A stretch of 64,000 nucleotides of DNA from Dyadobacter sp. SG02 (GTDB lineage: Bacteria > Bacteroidota > Bacteroidia > Cytophagales > Spirosomataceae): contig NZ_FNYL01000011.1 of assembly GCF_900109045.1 (NCBI RefSeq), positions 186,001 to 250,000 on the forward strand, in the 5' to 3' direction. The position numbers and the translations under genes were made by a program. Shown in pieces: positions 45,859 to 54,581 of the stretch. Every line of letters begins with the position of its first letter. The stretch's first letter is position 1. Under the pieces are notes generated by a model. It saw nothing but the letters and a program-made list of their open reading frames with translations. It did not search any database and had not been told where the DNA came from.

Positions 45859-46251
45859 CTAAGCCGCGGGAGGATGAAAAATATCCGCGCTCACCGTGCG
45901 GGAAAGGAATGGGGAAATGTAATCGAATGCTACCTCCAACTGCCCTTCAAAACGTTCGGGAGATTTGAAAATGAATAGCTTACCCGTATCCATGGCCTGA
46001 AAAAGCAGGTTCGCCATGAAAGTTTGCTCCGCCCGGCGCTCGTCCTGCTTTTTCGCATCGACGATTTTTTCGGCGAGGTAGCATTTACCCTCGCAGACGA
46101 CGATCGGATTCTCGCGGTTCACGCAAAGGTTGGCCATGATGTACTCCTTCCGAAGCTCATAATCCAGGTACACCAACGGGATAACCCATGCTTTCACAAG
46201 CATCAGCAGCGTAAAGCCCAGGGTGATCCATTGTTTTCCGGAAGCTTTCAA
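45859..46251 (-). CDS. Small membrane-anchored protein upstream of SCO
   Basis: 130 aa with one N-terminal helix (WITLGFTLLMLVKAWVIPLV) and a soluble part containing a Cys pair (VCEGKCYL). The Cys-x3-Cys spacing and the SCO neighbour make a role in copper or redox handling plausible. I do not recognise a named family. Confidence 0.7.
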   Translation of the reverse strand: MKASGKQWITLGFTLLMLVKAWVIPLVYLDYELRKEYIMANLCVNRENPIVVCEGKCYLAEKIVDAKKQDERRAEQTFMANLLFQAMDTGKLFIFKSPERFEGQLEVAFDYISPFLSRTVSADIFHPPAA

Positions 46252-46380
46252 GGGTTGAAATGCAGATTATAACACACCATAAACACGTCGCGAAACTAGT
46301 ACCCAAACCCCGAGATACCAAATCGCCCCACCTTCATCCTCCCCTTGCTCCCTTCTTCCAAAAAAATATTTCTGTTTTTA

Positions 46381-46413
46381 TTTTGTACCAATTAGTAAAG
46401 TATTATATCTTTG
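46381..46413 (+). promoter_or_regulatory. Promoter and operator of tetR 2
   Basis: A textbook Bacteroidota promoter: -33 TTTG (46382-46385), 20-base spacer, -7 TATCTTTG (46406-46413). Bases 46381-46401 match the site upstream of the OsmC gene (47034-47054) at 18 of 21 positions, so the repressor would cover its own -33 region. Confidence 0.88.
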
Positions 46414-46433
46414 TAACATCAAACAAGGAGACA

Positions 46434-47018
46434 ATGGCAGGCAGACCTAAAATATATGACGAAACAGCGATCCTGGACAAGGCGGTGGAAGTCTTTTGGG
46501 AGAAAGGATATGCCAACGCGACTGCCGACGACCTGCTCCATGCCATGGGAATCGGAAAAGGCAGTTTTTATTTTGCATTCAAAGGCGGCAAGGAAGAATT
46601 GTTCCGGAAATCCATGGAACGTGTCGTTGAGCTGAACTTCAAAGCCATCCGCGACGGGCTTGCAACCTGCACGGATCCGATACAGTTCATCAGAGATTTC
46701 TTTCTCTCGCTCACCGGTAACGAATCACCGGTTGGTAACAGAGGATGCTATTTTGGTAATGCGTTGATACAGGTTTCGGCCGACGATTCTGGCTTGAAAA
46801 TGATAGCAGCGAAATACCTCCATTTACTGGAAGAAATATTCACGGAAGCCGTTCAGAAAGGCAAAGACCTGGGATTGCTTCAAACCGGAGAACCTGCCGG
46901 GGCGCTGGGCGCCTATCTGGTGAACCTCTGGAACGGAATCAACGTAACCCGGAGAATGGAAACGGACCAGCGCAAGCTCGCGGAACTGGTGCGCATGAAC
47001 CTCACTATCCTGAACTGA
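46434..47018 (+). CDS. TetR/AcrR-family transcriptional regulator
   Basis: 194 aa from ATG 46434 (MAGRPKIYDETAILDKAVEV), preceded by an unusually good Shine-Dalgarno AAGGAG. The helix-turn-helix covers NATADDLLHAMGIGKGSFYF and AFKGGKEELF; the ligand domain has GNRGCYFGNALIQ. It is paralogous to the TetR at 31547. Matching operators before itself and before osmC indicate that it represses both. Confidence 0.93.
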   Translation: MAGRPKIYDETAILDKAVEVFWEKGYANATADDLLHAMGIGKGSFYFAFKGGKEELFRKSMERVVELNFKAIRDGLATCTDPIQFIRDFFLSLTGNESPVGNRGCYFGNALIQVSADDSGLKMIAAKYLHLLEEIFTEAVQKGKDLGLLQTGEPAGALGAYLVNLWNGINVTRRMETDQRKLAELVRMNLTILN

Positions 47019-47033
47019 AATTTTTTTAACCAA

Positions 47034-47054
47034 TTTTGTACCATATAGTACAGT
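47034..47054 (+). promoter_or_regulatory. TetR 2 operator before the OsmC gene
   Basis: TTTTGTACCATATAGTACAG contains an inverted TGTAC / GTACA pair with a 6-base spacer and matches the site at 46381-46401 in 18 of 21 positions. A -7-like TATTTTTA follows at 47056. Confidence 0.8.
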
Positions 47055-47095
47055 TTATTTTTAAACCATTTTTCAATTTTAAATTCTAGAAAATC

Positions 47096-47506
47096 ATGAA
47101 ACGCAAAGCAACAGCCGTATGGAATGGTGATATCAAAACAGGCGCCGGGCACATCACAACAGGCAGTACCGTCCTCAACCAAACACAATATTCGTTCAAC
47201 AGCCGCTTCGCGGACGGCGTCGGCACGAATCCCGAGGAACTTCTCGCGGCCGCACATGCAGGATGTTTCACGATGAAACTCGACCTTGACCTTACGCAGG
47301 CCGGCTACACGGTGGATTCATTGGAAACACAGTCGGTTGTGACGCTGGATAATGGGAAAATCACTAAATCCGAACTGACACTGCAAGCCAAAGTGCCGGG
47401 TATTACGGAAGAAGAATTCCAGGTTATAGCCAAGGGAGCCGAACAAACTTGTCCTGTGAGCCAGGCATTTAGCTTTGAAATTGTATTGAATGCTACGCTG
47501 GTTTAA
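47096..47506 (+). CDS. osmC: OsmC-family peroxiredoxin
   Basis: 136 aa with both reactive cysteines of OsmC/Ohr proteins, in HAGCFTM (near residue 60) and TCPVS (near 120). The GTNPEELLAAAHAGC block is the typical signature of the OsmC branch. It reduces organic hydroperoxides with dithiols. A TetR gene lies 78 bases upstream, and the shared operator suggests induction by peroxide or an electrophile. Confidence 0.93.
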   Translation: MKRKATAVWNGDIKTGAGHITTGSTVLNQTQYSFNSRFADGVGTNPEELLAAAHAGCFTMKLDLDLTQAGYTVDSLETQSVVTLDNGKITKSELTLQAKVPGITEEEFQVIAKGAEQTCPVSQAFSFEIVLNATLV

Positions 47507-47527
47507 TTAATCCGGCAATCCGAATGC

Positions 47528-47573
47528 ACACCCGGCACCTGGTAATGATCCATGTGCCGGGTGTCCTTTTTTT
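47528..47573 (+). terminator. Intrinsic terminator after osmC
   Basis: Perfect 11-bp stem ACACCCGGCAC / GTGCCGGGTGT with a T-tract CCTTTTTTT. Confidence 0.92.
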
Positions 47574-47674
47574 ACCGTTAGGTAACTGATAAGTTATTGA
47601 AATACAAATAAATACTACAAAAAAGTACTAAAATTGAGGGGTTACGGCGCTTTACAATCTCATGACAGATTTCC

Positions 47675-47682
47675 TACTTTTG
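47675..47682 (+). promoter_or_regulatory. -7 element TACTTTTG before the small membrane pair
   Basis: Perfect TAnnTTTG match; transcription from about 47689 gives a leader of roughly 30 bases to ATG 47718. No clear -33 box. Confidence 0.65.
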
Positions 47683-47717
47683 TAACAGACGTAATCATTT
47701 ACCAAACCACACTAGTT

Positions 47718-47924
47718 ATGCAATCCTCGATCACCACCACTAAAAAGCAATGCAGCGGAAACCATTGGAGCTCCGCTATTCCCTCTCTGATTTCCACATC
47801 TATGGGCGGGGCCGTAATCGGCGGCAGCATTGCCCACATTTCCGGCGCATTGGCTGGCGGAGCATTTGGTATATTCATCGCTCTTTGCTCCGAATATCAA
47901 AACAGGAAGGATATCAATCATTGA
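47718..47924 (+). CDS. Small glycine-zipper membrane protein, 68 aa
   Basis: Start at ATG 47718 (MQSSITTTKKQCSGNHWSSA), set by the -7 box at 47675; the frame reaches back to 47634. A single hydrophobic segment, SMGGAVIGGSIAHISGALAG, carries several GxxxG/GG spacings, a glycine-zipper pattern seen in pore-forming and bacteriocin-like peptides. No family recognised. It forms a pair with the following membrane protein, 11 bases away. Confidence 0.65.
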   Translation: MQSSITTTKKQCSGNHWSSAIPSLISTSMGGAVIGGSIAHISGALAGGAFGIFIALCSEYQNRKDINH

Positions 47925-47935
47925 TTTGAATTGAA

Positions 47936-48265
47936 TTGATAGATTTACTGAACTCGATTATCAGGGATGGTCTTGCTCCCAGAATCATCTTTGTATTGGC
48001 CGGATTGGGAAGTATCGCCTACCTGTTTACGTTCTGGTTTCAAAATCGCTTTATTCAGACGAATCTCCCCGATCTGATCAGCACAGGTTTTCAGATTGTG
48101 TCGATTACAAGCGGTTTCAAGCTGGTTCTGCATGTATTTACCGACTTATGCAGGCCAGATGCGATCATGGAAATGGACAAATTTTATACTGGCTACGGTG
48201 GTGTCGCGGTTTTATGGATTGCCATTACGACGCTGAAAAAACGGTTTCGAAGTCCAGACTGCTGA
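47936..48265 (+). CDS. Small membrane protein, second of pair
   Basis: 109 aa, apparently starting at TTG 47936 (IDLLNSIIRDGLAPR), with about three hydrophobic segments (IIFVLAGLGSIAYLFTFWF, LISTGFQIVSITSGFKLVL, VAVLWIAITT). Holin-like or immunity-like proteins have this look, but no homology is known to me. It follows the glycine-zipper gene with an 11-base gap and likely shares its mRNA. Confidence 0.6.
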   Translation: MIDLLNSIIRDGLAPRIIFVLAGLGSIAYLFTFWFQNRFIQTNLPDLISTGFQIVSITSGFKLVLHVFTDLCRPDAIMEMDKFYTGYGGVAVLWIAITTLKKRFRSPDC

Positions 48266-48342
48266 TCCGTACCCGCTACTCGCATCCAATCCGAACCAAT
48301 AAAATCCAGTTTGTTGTTGCATAATGACAAAACGCGACAAAC

Positions 48343-48843
48343 ATGGGTACCTGCTTCAAACAAATGGCCTCGCCAACGGGCACGCTTACGCTGATTGCCA
48401 GCGAAAAGGGATTGAGGGCGGTACTTTGGATGTATGATTCCAAAAAATCAAGTATTGACTGCGGCATAGAAGACCCAAGCCATCCCCTGTTGCTCGAAGC
48501 GGAGAGACAGTTAAATGAATATTTTGCCAAAAAACGTCAAACCTTCGAACTCGAACTCGATTTCATAGGCAGCGAGTTTCAAGTACAGGTCTGGGAAGCC
48601 ATGCTCACAATCCCTTTTGGCGAAACCAGGACCTACGGCGACATTGCCCGGCAAATCGGGAATCCCGATTCGGTGCGGGCCGTGGGCGGAGCTGCGAATA
48701 AAAATCCGATCCCGATCATAGCGCCCTGTCACCGGGTGGTGGGAGCAAATGGGAAGTTGGTCGGCTTTGGCGGCGGATTGGAGAATAAAGCATTGCTGCT
48801 GGAACTGGAAGCCCCGTATCGTCAGACTACAATATTTGATTAA
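48343..48843 (+). CDS. ogt: Methylated-DNA-protein-cysteine methyltransferase
   Basis: 166 aa with the active-site PCHRV containing the methyl-acceptor Cys, preceded by the DNA-recognition helix with the arginine finger (NPDSVRAVGGAANKNPIPII). Repairs O6-methylguanine by suicide transfer. Close to the Ogt type: no Ada-like zinc or AraC domain is present. Confidence 0.95.
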   Translation: MGTCFKQMASPTGTLTLIASEKGLRAVLWMYDSKKSSIDCGIEDPSHPLLLEAERQLNEYFAKKRQTFELELDFIGSEFQVQVWEAMLTIPFGETRTYGDIARQIGNPDSVRAVGGAANKNPIPIIAPCHRVVGANGKLVGFGGGLENKALLLELEAPYRQTTIFD

Positions 48844-48899
48844 AAACCCACCGAATAGGTAACCGATAGTTAACCTATTACACTTTCAGGATTTCTTTT

Positions 48900-48907
48900 T
48901 ACCTTTG
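48900..48907 (+). promoter_or_regulatory. -7 element TACCTTTG before the ABC-F gene
   Basis: Perfect TAnnTTTG. A start near 48914 serves either candidate start codon (48968 or 49022). Confidence 0.7.
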
Positions 48908-49021
48908 CAACATTATTCACCAACCGGAAACACCAGGTGTAAGAGATCATTTCTTTCAGGAAAATAAATGCACGCGGCCGTGAAGGCGGCTGCTATTATT
49001 CATTCTCAAAAGAAATTTCTC

Positions 49022-50611
49022 ATGCTTTTTCTTCAAGGTGTTACCTATGCACACCCGAACCGGAATGTGCTGTTCTCTGATATAAATCTTATTGTCAATA
49101 AACAGGACAAAATCGCCCTGATCGGCAACAATGGCGCGGGCAAATCGACTTTGCTAAGCATTCTGTCGGGAAAATTGAAGCCCACTTCCGGTAGCGCCGG
49201 GGCAGACTCGAAACCTTATTTCGTGCCCCAGCTTTTTGGTCAGTACAATGCGCTGACCGTCTCCGAAGCATTGGGTATCCAGGACAAGTTACTGGCGCTC
49301 AAAGAAATCCTGGAAGGGCATTTGACCGACATTAATCTCGAACTACTGGACGACGACTGGGGTATCGAGGAACGGTGCCAGGAGGCTTTCGCACATTGGC
49401 AATTACAAGGGATAACCCTTTCTCATCCCATGTCGGCGCTAAGCGGTGGTCAAAAAACGAAGGTATTCCTGGCAGGCATCATGATCCACGAACCGGACAT
49501 TGTCCTGCTCGACGAACCTAGCAACCACCTCGACGCACCCGGCCGGGCGCTTTTATACGAATACATCCGTTCCACGGGCAATACATTGGTGGTCGTAAGC
49601 CACGACCGGATGTTACTGAATCTGCTTGGTACCGTCTGCGAGCTCGGCAAACGGGGCATCACCGTCTACGGCGGCAACTACGATTTTTACGCCGGGCAAA
49701 AAGCCATTGAAAACGAGGCATTGAACTTCGACGTAAAGGCGAAAGAAAAGGCGCTTCGAAAAGCCAGAGAAACAGAAAGGGAGTCGATGGAGCGGCAACA
49801 AAAGCTGGACGCGCGCGGGAAAAAGAAACAGGAGAAGGCCGGGCTGCCGACCATTGTCCAGAATGCATTCCGAAACAGCGCGGAGCGAAGTACCGCCCGA
49901 ATAAAGGGCATACACGCCGAAAAAGTGGGCGGGATAGCGCATGAACTCAGCCATTTGCGCAGCGAACTTCCCGCAATCGATAAAATGAAGATCGATTTTG
50001 ACAATTCTTCGCTGCATAAAGGCAAGATACTGATTTCCGCGTCCCACGTCAATTTCACTTACGACGATCAGCCGATTTGGGAGAAAAACCTTGATTTCCA
50101 GATCACCAGCGGTGAGCGCATTGCGATTAAGGGCGCCAACGGTTCCGGCAAAACGACGTTGATACGGATGATCCTCGGCGACCTGGAACCGGCGGTCGGC
50201 ATTATCGAGCGGGCAAATTTTAAATCCATTTACATCGACCAGGATTACTCACTGATCGACAATGCTTTGACCGTCTACGAGCAGGCTCAAAAATTCAATT
50301 CGGGCGCGTTGCAGGAGCACGACATCAAGATCCGGCTGAACCGCTTTTTGTTTACCAGGGAATATTGGGACAAACCCTGCGCCAACCTCAGCGGCGGCGA
50401 AAAAATGCGCCTGATGCTCTGCTCGCTGGCCGTCGCCACACAAGCGCCGGATATGATCATCCTCGACGAACCGACCAATAACCTCGACATCCAGAACATC
50501 GGCATACTCACGGCGGCGATCGACGAGTACCGCGGCACGCTGCTCGTGGTATCGCACGACGCGCATTTTTTGCAGGACATCGGGATAGAAAGGGATATCC
50601 TGCTGGACTGA
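49022..50611 (+). CDS. ABC-F family ATPase
   Basis: 529 aa from ATG 49022 (MLFLQGVTYAHPNRNVLF); an ATG at 48968 would add 18 residues lacking family similarity. Two nucleotide-binding domains: Walker A GNNGAGKST and GANGSGKTT, signatures LSGGQKTK and LSGGEKMR, Walker B IVLLDEPSNHLD and MIILDEPTNNLD. The linker between them is charged (KARETERESMERQQKLDARG) and there is no membrane part. ABC-F proteins act at the ribosome in translation quality control or antibiotic resistance. Confidence 0.94.
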   Translation: MLFLQGVTYAHPNRNVLFSDINLIVNKQDKIALIGNNGAGKSTLLSILSGKLKPTSGSAGADSKPYFVPQLFGQYNALTVSEALGIQDKLLALKEILEGHLTDINLELLDDDWGIEERCQEAFAHWQLQGITLSHPMSALSGGQKTKVFLAGIMIHEPDIVLLDEPSNHLDAPGRALLYEYIRSTGNTLVVVSHDRMLLNLLGTVCELGKRGITVYGGNYDFYAGQKAIENEALNFDVKAKEKALRKARETERESMERQQKLDARGKKKQEKAGLPTIVQNAFRNSAERSTARIKGIHAEKVGGIAHELSHLRSELPAIDKMKIDFDNSSLHKGKILISASHVNFTYDDQPIWEKNLDFQITSGERIAIKGANGSGKTTLIRMILGDLEPAVGIIERANFKSIYIDQDYSLIDNALTVYEQAQKFNSGALQEHDIKIRLNRFLFTREYWDKPCANLSGGEKMRLMLCSLAVATQAPDMIILDEPTNNLDIQNIGILTAAIDEYRGTLLVVSHDAHFLQDIGIERDILLD

Positions 50612-50675
50612 CAAGATCCGGCAATCGAGCTACGAAAGCACCGGAGAATGCAGCGCGCTATCTGAAAATAGCGCC

Positions 50676-52580
50676 TCATTCTCTGGTCGCATAGCCACTT
50701 TTCGGATATTTAACGGCATACCGAAGGCTCAGTTCTTTGCTTTCACCCGCGGGCAACGAAAACGCCCAGGTCAGTTTACCCGTATTCTCATCCAATTTGG
50801 CGTCCGGGGCCGATTTGTCAAAAACTTCGACTTCCTTGCTCCGGGCTAGTGGATATTGATCTCTAACCACCACCTTAACCGGTATCGTTTTGGCATTCCG
50901 CAATGCAATGCGGTATGTACGGTTTTCGGTCACGTTATTTCCAAGGAACTGCTTTTTAGTATAGCTCTTTACCTGTTCACGCCGAACCGAAACCGATTTA
51001 TCGACACCGAACGAAAGGCTGAGCGTGTCCGGCGCATTGGCCGGATCGAGGTGCGTTTTGCCGACATAACTGTTTTCCAGATACAGATTGACATCGCCCG
51101 GGAGCAGATTCAGGTTCGCCCACGAAGGCAGATAAGCATTTAAAAACACCCCCTGCCTTACTTTTGGAATGGCGAGGTATTCATAATAGCTGTCTGTAAT
51201 TTGCTCCGTTTTCAAGTCGGCAATGTAAGTTTTCCCGTCGGACAGCAAAGTGTAAGCGACCGGAATTTCATAGGTTACGCTGGTAGGAGCCTCTCGTTCA
51301 TTGATATTCAAACCAATAGACTCTTTTTTAACAACACTTGCGCTTGCGGCCCTGCCGTCCCGTGCGTTCCTTTTACTGCCTCCATAACCGACAACGACAA
51401 CTTCTTCCAATGCATTCACATCTTCTTGCATAATGGCATCAATGCGTCGATCTGATATGGGTTTGGATTGTGTTTTAAATCCGATAAATGAAAAATCCAG
51501 CACACGCTGCGCCGCCGGCAGGTTAGCAGGGACCGATAACTGATAAAAACCATTGGCATCGGAAACCGCACCCACATTCTTTGCTTTGATTGTCACGGAC
51601 ACGCCCGGCAATGGCTCGTCCTGCCCGTCCTTCACAAACCCGCTGACCTCTGTAATGCTATTATCGCCCGGCAGATCGTCTTTCGTGGCCGCGCGGTATT
51701 GGCTATAATCATTCGGCAAGCCCCAGTACCATGTTCTCAACTCGGGCATCAGCGATTTGTCTTTTGGATTCGCAGAGGATAATATCAGTTTTACCTTTTT
51801 CCAGTCTTCGCCGGAGTATTGGTACATCCCGGCTTTAAACTGCAATGATAGCGGTGCCGACAAATCCGTCAGTTTTGCATCGTAGCTTGGGTACCAGCCT
51901 GCGTCGGCCACATAATAACTCAATTCCAGTTTTACCTGTGCTGCTTTCTTTGATGAAACCGTGACTATAATTTCCATAGTAGCCTTCTGCGAATCGGTAA
52001 TGAGTGGCGAGAGTTCCTTTCCCACTACTTTGATACTGTCCTCCCACTTTTTAATATTGTCAGAGGTTTCAAGCTTCTTTTGCAGGACTTCAATCAGTCT
52101 TTTACGCTGAAAATCGATAGCTTCTTTTAGTTCCAATGTCTTCACAGCAACCTTATCACCACCCAGCTGCTGATTTTTAATGAGCATTTCCTCTTCCTGC
52201 TTGTAAATCTGCTCCATACCACGTTCGAAGGCTATCTTTTCTTTAATCGTCGTGCTCTTTGCTTCCAACTGCCTCATTGTCTTCGACTTTTCTCCTTCCT
52301 GATTGTAATTCATTTTGGGAAGAACCGACAATACGGTCAAGTCGGCCAGGCCGGAAAGCCGGATACTTTCCTTATCAAGTGAAGCCGATAAGCCTTTGAA
52401 AATCAATTCATGCGTCCCCTCGTCCAGCGATACAGAAATGTCCCTCGTTACCTCCGCGCCATTCCGGTAAATCGTGACCTGTTTGATGGTACTATTGACA
52501 ATCTGTGTCTTTTGTGCATTCACCTGCCCAAGTGACACGAAAAAGGCTGAGATAAGCGTACTGAGAAAAAGTAGTCGCAT
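50676..52580 (-). CDS. MuiA-like DUF4139 protein with inserted carboxypeptidase-like domain
   Basis: 634 aa with a signal peptide (LLFLSTLISAFFVSLGQVNA). The N-terminal DUF4140-like domain (KQVTIYRNGAEVTRDISVSL) and the C-terminal DUF4139 (LAIPKVRQGVFLNAYLPSWA to the end) are those of mucoidy-inhibitor MuiA family proteins. A coiled coil lies at about 105-180. Inserted at about residues 310-385 is a carboxypeptidase-regulatory-like beta-sandwich (GFVKDGQDEPLPGVSVTIKA). It is followed by LEEVVVVGYGG, the tail found before the plug of SusC-type TonB receptors. Exported; function unknown. Confidence 0.88.
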   Translation of the reverse strand: MRLLFLSTLISAFFVSLGQVNAQKTQIVNSTIKQVTIYRNGAEVTRDISVSLDEGTHELIFKGLSASLDKESIRLSGLADLTVLSVLPKMNYNQEGEKSKTMRQLEAKSTTIKEKIAFERGMEQIYKQEEEMLIKNQQLGGDKVAVKTLELKEAIDFQRKRLIEVLQKKLETSDNIKKWEDSIKVVGKELSPLITDSQKATMEIIVTVSSKKAAQVKLELSYYVADAGWYPSYDAKLTDLSAPLSLQFKAGMYQYSGEDWKKVKLILSSANPKDKSLMPELRTWYWGLPNDYSQYRAATKDDLPGDNSITEVSGFVKDGQDEPLPGVSVTIKAKNVGAVSDANGFYQLSVPANLPAAQRVLDFSFIGFKTQSKPISDRRIDAIMQEDVNALEEVVVVGYGGSKRNARDGRAASASVVKKESIGLNINEREAPTSVTYEIPVAYTLLSDGKTYIADLKTEQITDSYYEYLAIPKVRQGVFLNAYLPSWANLNLLPGDVNLYLENSYVGKTHLDPANAPDTLSLSFGVDKSVSVRREQVKSYTKKQFLGNNVTENRTYRIALRNAKTIPVKVVVRDQYPLARSKEVEVFDKSAPDAKLDENTGKLTWAFSLPAGESKELSLRYAVKYPKSGYATRE

Positions 52581-52743
52581 GTTGGAGTTTTATAAAAGGT
52601 GAGTCGGGACTGCTATCACGGATATTGTTCAAAAAATAATCAAAAAAAGTAAAATACAAACACTTTAAGTAACCCTTACTTAACAAACGGCACTCTGCAC
52701 TTATCCGGCATTCTCTTATCTTTAACCTCAAAAAAACACTGTC

Positions 52744-53658
52744 ATGCTGGATATTGTAATCGAGGCCCGGAAGGCGGCAATCAGTGAGTCGGTGGTGGTG
52801 AAGCGGATACTGCCTTTCCGTCTCCGGCGAATGGTCGGGCCGTTTATATTTATGGACCATGCGGGGCCGCTGGGCACCGTTCCGGCCAATCCGTCGTCGA
52901 TGGATGTGTTGCCGCACCCGCATATCGGGCTTTCGACGGTCAGTTATCTGTTTGACGGACAGGTTACACACCGTGATAGCACGGGCGTGCAACAGATTAT
53001 CAAGCCCGGCGAAGTAAACTGGATGACCGCGGGTAGCGGCATTGCGCATTCGGAGCGTTTCGAAGATCCTGCGGCGTTGGCCGGCGGCCTCGAAATGATC
53101 CAGACGTGGGTGGCACTTCCCGAAAAAGACGAAGAATCCGCGCCTACTTTCAAGAACTACGCTAAAAACGAATTACCGGTATTTACGGATAAGGGCGTAT
53201 GGATGCGGCTCATTGCGGGAGATGCATTTGGGTTATCCAACGGTGTCGAAACGCTTTCTCCTCTGTTTTATCTGCATGTGGTCCTGGAAGCCGGTGCGAC
53301 ATTCCGGATTCCCGATGGATATTCCGAACGGGCCATTTATCTGGTAAAAGGATCGGTGGAAACCGGAGGACATTTTTACCAGCCGGGACAAATGCTGGTT
53401 TTCAATAAAAACGGAGAGCCTGCTATCAAAGCGAGGGAAAACACGACGCTGATGCTGCTGGGCGGCGAACCGCTCGGCGAACGTTTCATATGGTGGAACT
53501 TCGTTTCGTCCCGGAAAGAGCGCATTGAACAAGCCAAGGAAGACTGGAAGCAAGGCCGCATTCAGCTCCCGCCTGCCGATGACCACGAATTTATACCATT
53601 ACCCGAAGACTATTCGCGCCCGACAGGAGCCCCTCCCCGACCGGAGCCGCTTTCCTGA
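52744..53658 (+). CDS. Pirin-family protein
   Basis: 304 aa bicupin. Metal ligands of pirins are visible in PHPHIGLSTVSYLFDG and in SGIAHSERFE. Prokaryotic pirins include quercetin dioxygenases and regulators of metabolism; the C-terminal second cupin is intact. Lies alone behind the MuiA-like gene, with a terminator downstream. Confidence 0.94.
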   Translation: MLDIVIEARKAAISESVVVKRILPFRLRRMVGPFIFMDHAGPLGTVPANPSSMDVLPHPHIGLSTVSYLFDGQVTHRDSTGVQQIIKPGEVNWMTAGSGIAHSERFEDPAALAGGLEMIQTWVALPEKDEESAPTFKNYAKNELPVFTDKGVWMRLIAGDAFGLSNGVETLSPLFYLHVVLEAGATFRIPDGYSERAIYLVKGSVETGGHFYQPGQMLVFNKNGEPAIKARENTTLMLLGGEPLGERFIWWNFVSSRKERIEQAKEDWKQGRIQLPPADDHEFIPLPEDYSRPTGAPPRPEPLS

Positions 53659-53678
53659 GATTTGCTATATATGTCAAT

Positions 53679-53710
53679 AATGCCCTGCAACCGACTGATT
53701 ACAGGGCATT
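53679..53710. terminator. Bidirectional terminator between pirin and AraC genes
   Basis: Stem AATGCCCTG / CAGGGCATT with a 14-base loop and T-rich flanks. Confidence 0.82.
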
Positions 53711-53747
53711 TATTTTTAAGATAAAACTTAAACCTCTACTACGCCTG

Positions 53748-54572
53748 CTAGCCAGCCAACCTGGACGGCGGTACGCCAAACATCTTTTTAAATGCAAACG
53801 AGAAATGCGAAAGGTCTTCAAAACCGATTTCGAGGTACACTTCCGATGCTGCACGACCTTTTTCCTTGATCAGGTAATGCGCTTCCTGCAACCGCCGTTG
53901 CTGTAACCAGCGGCTGGGCGATGTATGGAATATATGTTCAAAATCGCGTTTGAATGTCGCCAGGCTGCGTCCCGTCAAATAAGCAAACCGGTTCATCTGC
54001 ACATTGAAATGGAAGTTTTTGTTCATAAACGCTTCCAGGTCGATCTTGCCCGGCTCGCTGAAATCGAATAATATGTCTTTCATTACCGGTGACGAGCGCA
54101 AAAGGATCATAATAGCCTCCCGCTGTTTCAGGGCCTGCAAATCCGCGTCGATCAGCTGATCGTCCTCGCAGTAAGGCATCAGCGATTCCATAAAGCCCTT
54201 CAACAGGCTCCCGCCCTTCAATGCGACGATCGATCCGGCTTCCTGGCTTCGCGAATGATCGGCCTGGTAGCCGTGCTCCATCGCGAAACTTCTCAGCGTT
54301 TCCTGGTCGAGGTACACCGAAATGGATTTAAAAACACCATCTGCCGGGGGTTGTTTGACGAATTTAAGCAGTTGGTTGCGCCGGGTAAACCGGTAATCGC
54401 CCTCTTTGAAAACATACTCCTTTTCGCCGTTATTGATCGTAAGCCTCCCGGAAATCTGGTAGCTGAACACGTGCTCGGGCGCAAACTGCTCCCCTTCGCG
54501 GTTCCGCGTGAAATAGCAGGAATACGCGATGGGAGATTTTTGTTTGTTGGATTTCAGATCGGCCATGAACAA
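53748..54572 (-). CDS. AraC-family transcriptional regulator
   Basis: 274 aa (the Met at 54566 is an alternative). The N-terminal cupin-like half is of the ExsA/YtdP type (VFSYQISGRLTINNGEKEYV). The C-terminal AraC domain has EAHYLIKEKGRAASEVYLEI and DLSHFSFAFKKMFGVPPSR. It is 9 bases downstream of an SDR gene in the same direction and so probably belongs to the same transcript. Confidence 0.9.
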   Translation of the reverse strand: MFMADLKSNKQKSPIAYSCYFTRNREGEQFAPEHVFSYQISGRLTINNGEKEYVFKEGDYRFTRRNQLLKFVKQPPADGVFKSISVYLDQETLRSFAMEHGYQADHSRSQEAGSIVALKGGSLLKGFMESLMPYCEDDQLIDADLQALKQREAIMILLRSSPVMKDILFDFSEPGKIDLEAFMNKNFHFNVQMNRFAYLTGRSLATFKRDFEHIFHTSPSRWLQQRRLQEAHYLIKEKGRAASEVYLEIGFEDLSHFSFAFKKMFGVPPSRLAG

Positions 54573-54581
54573 AGTTAGGAA

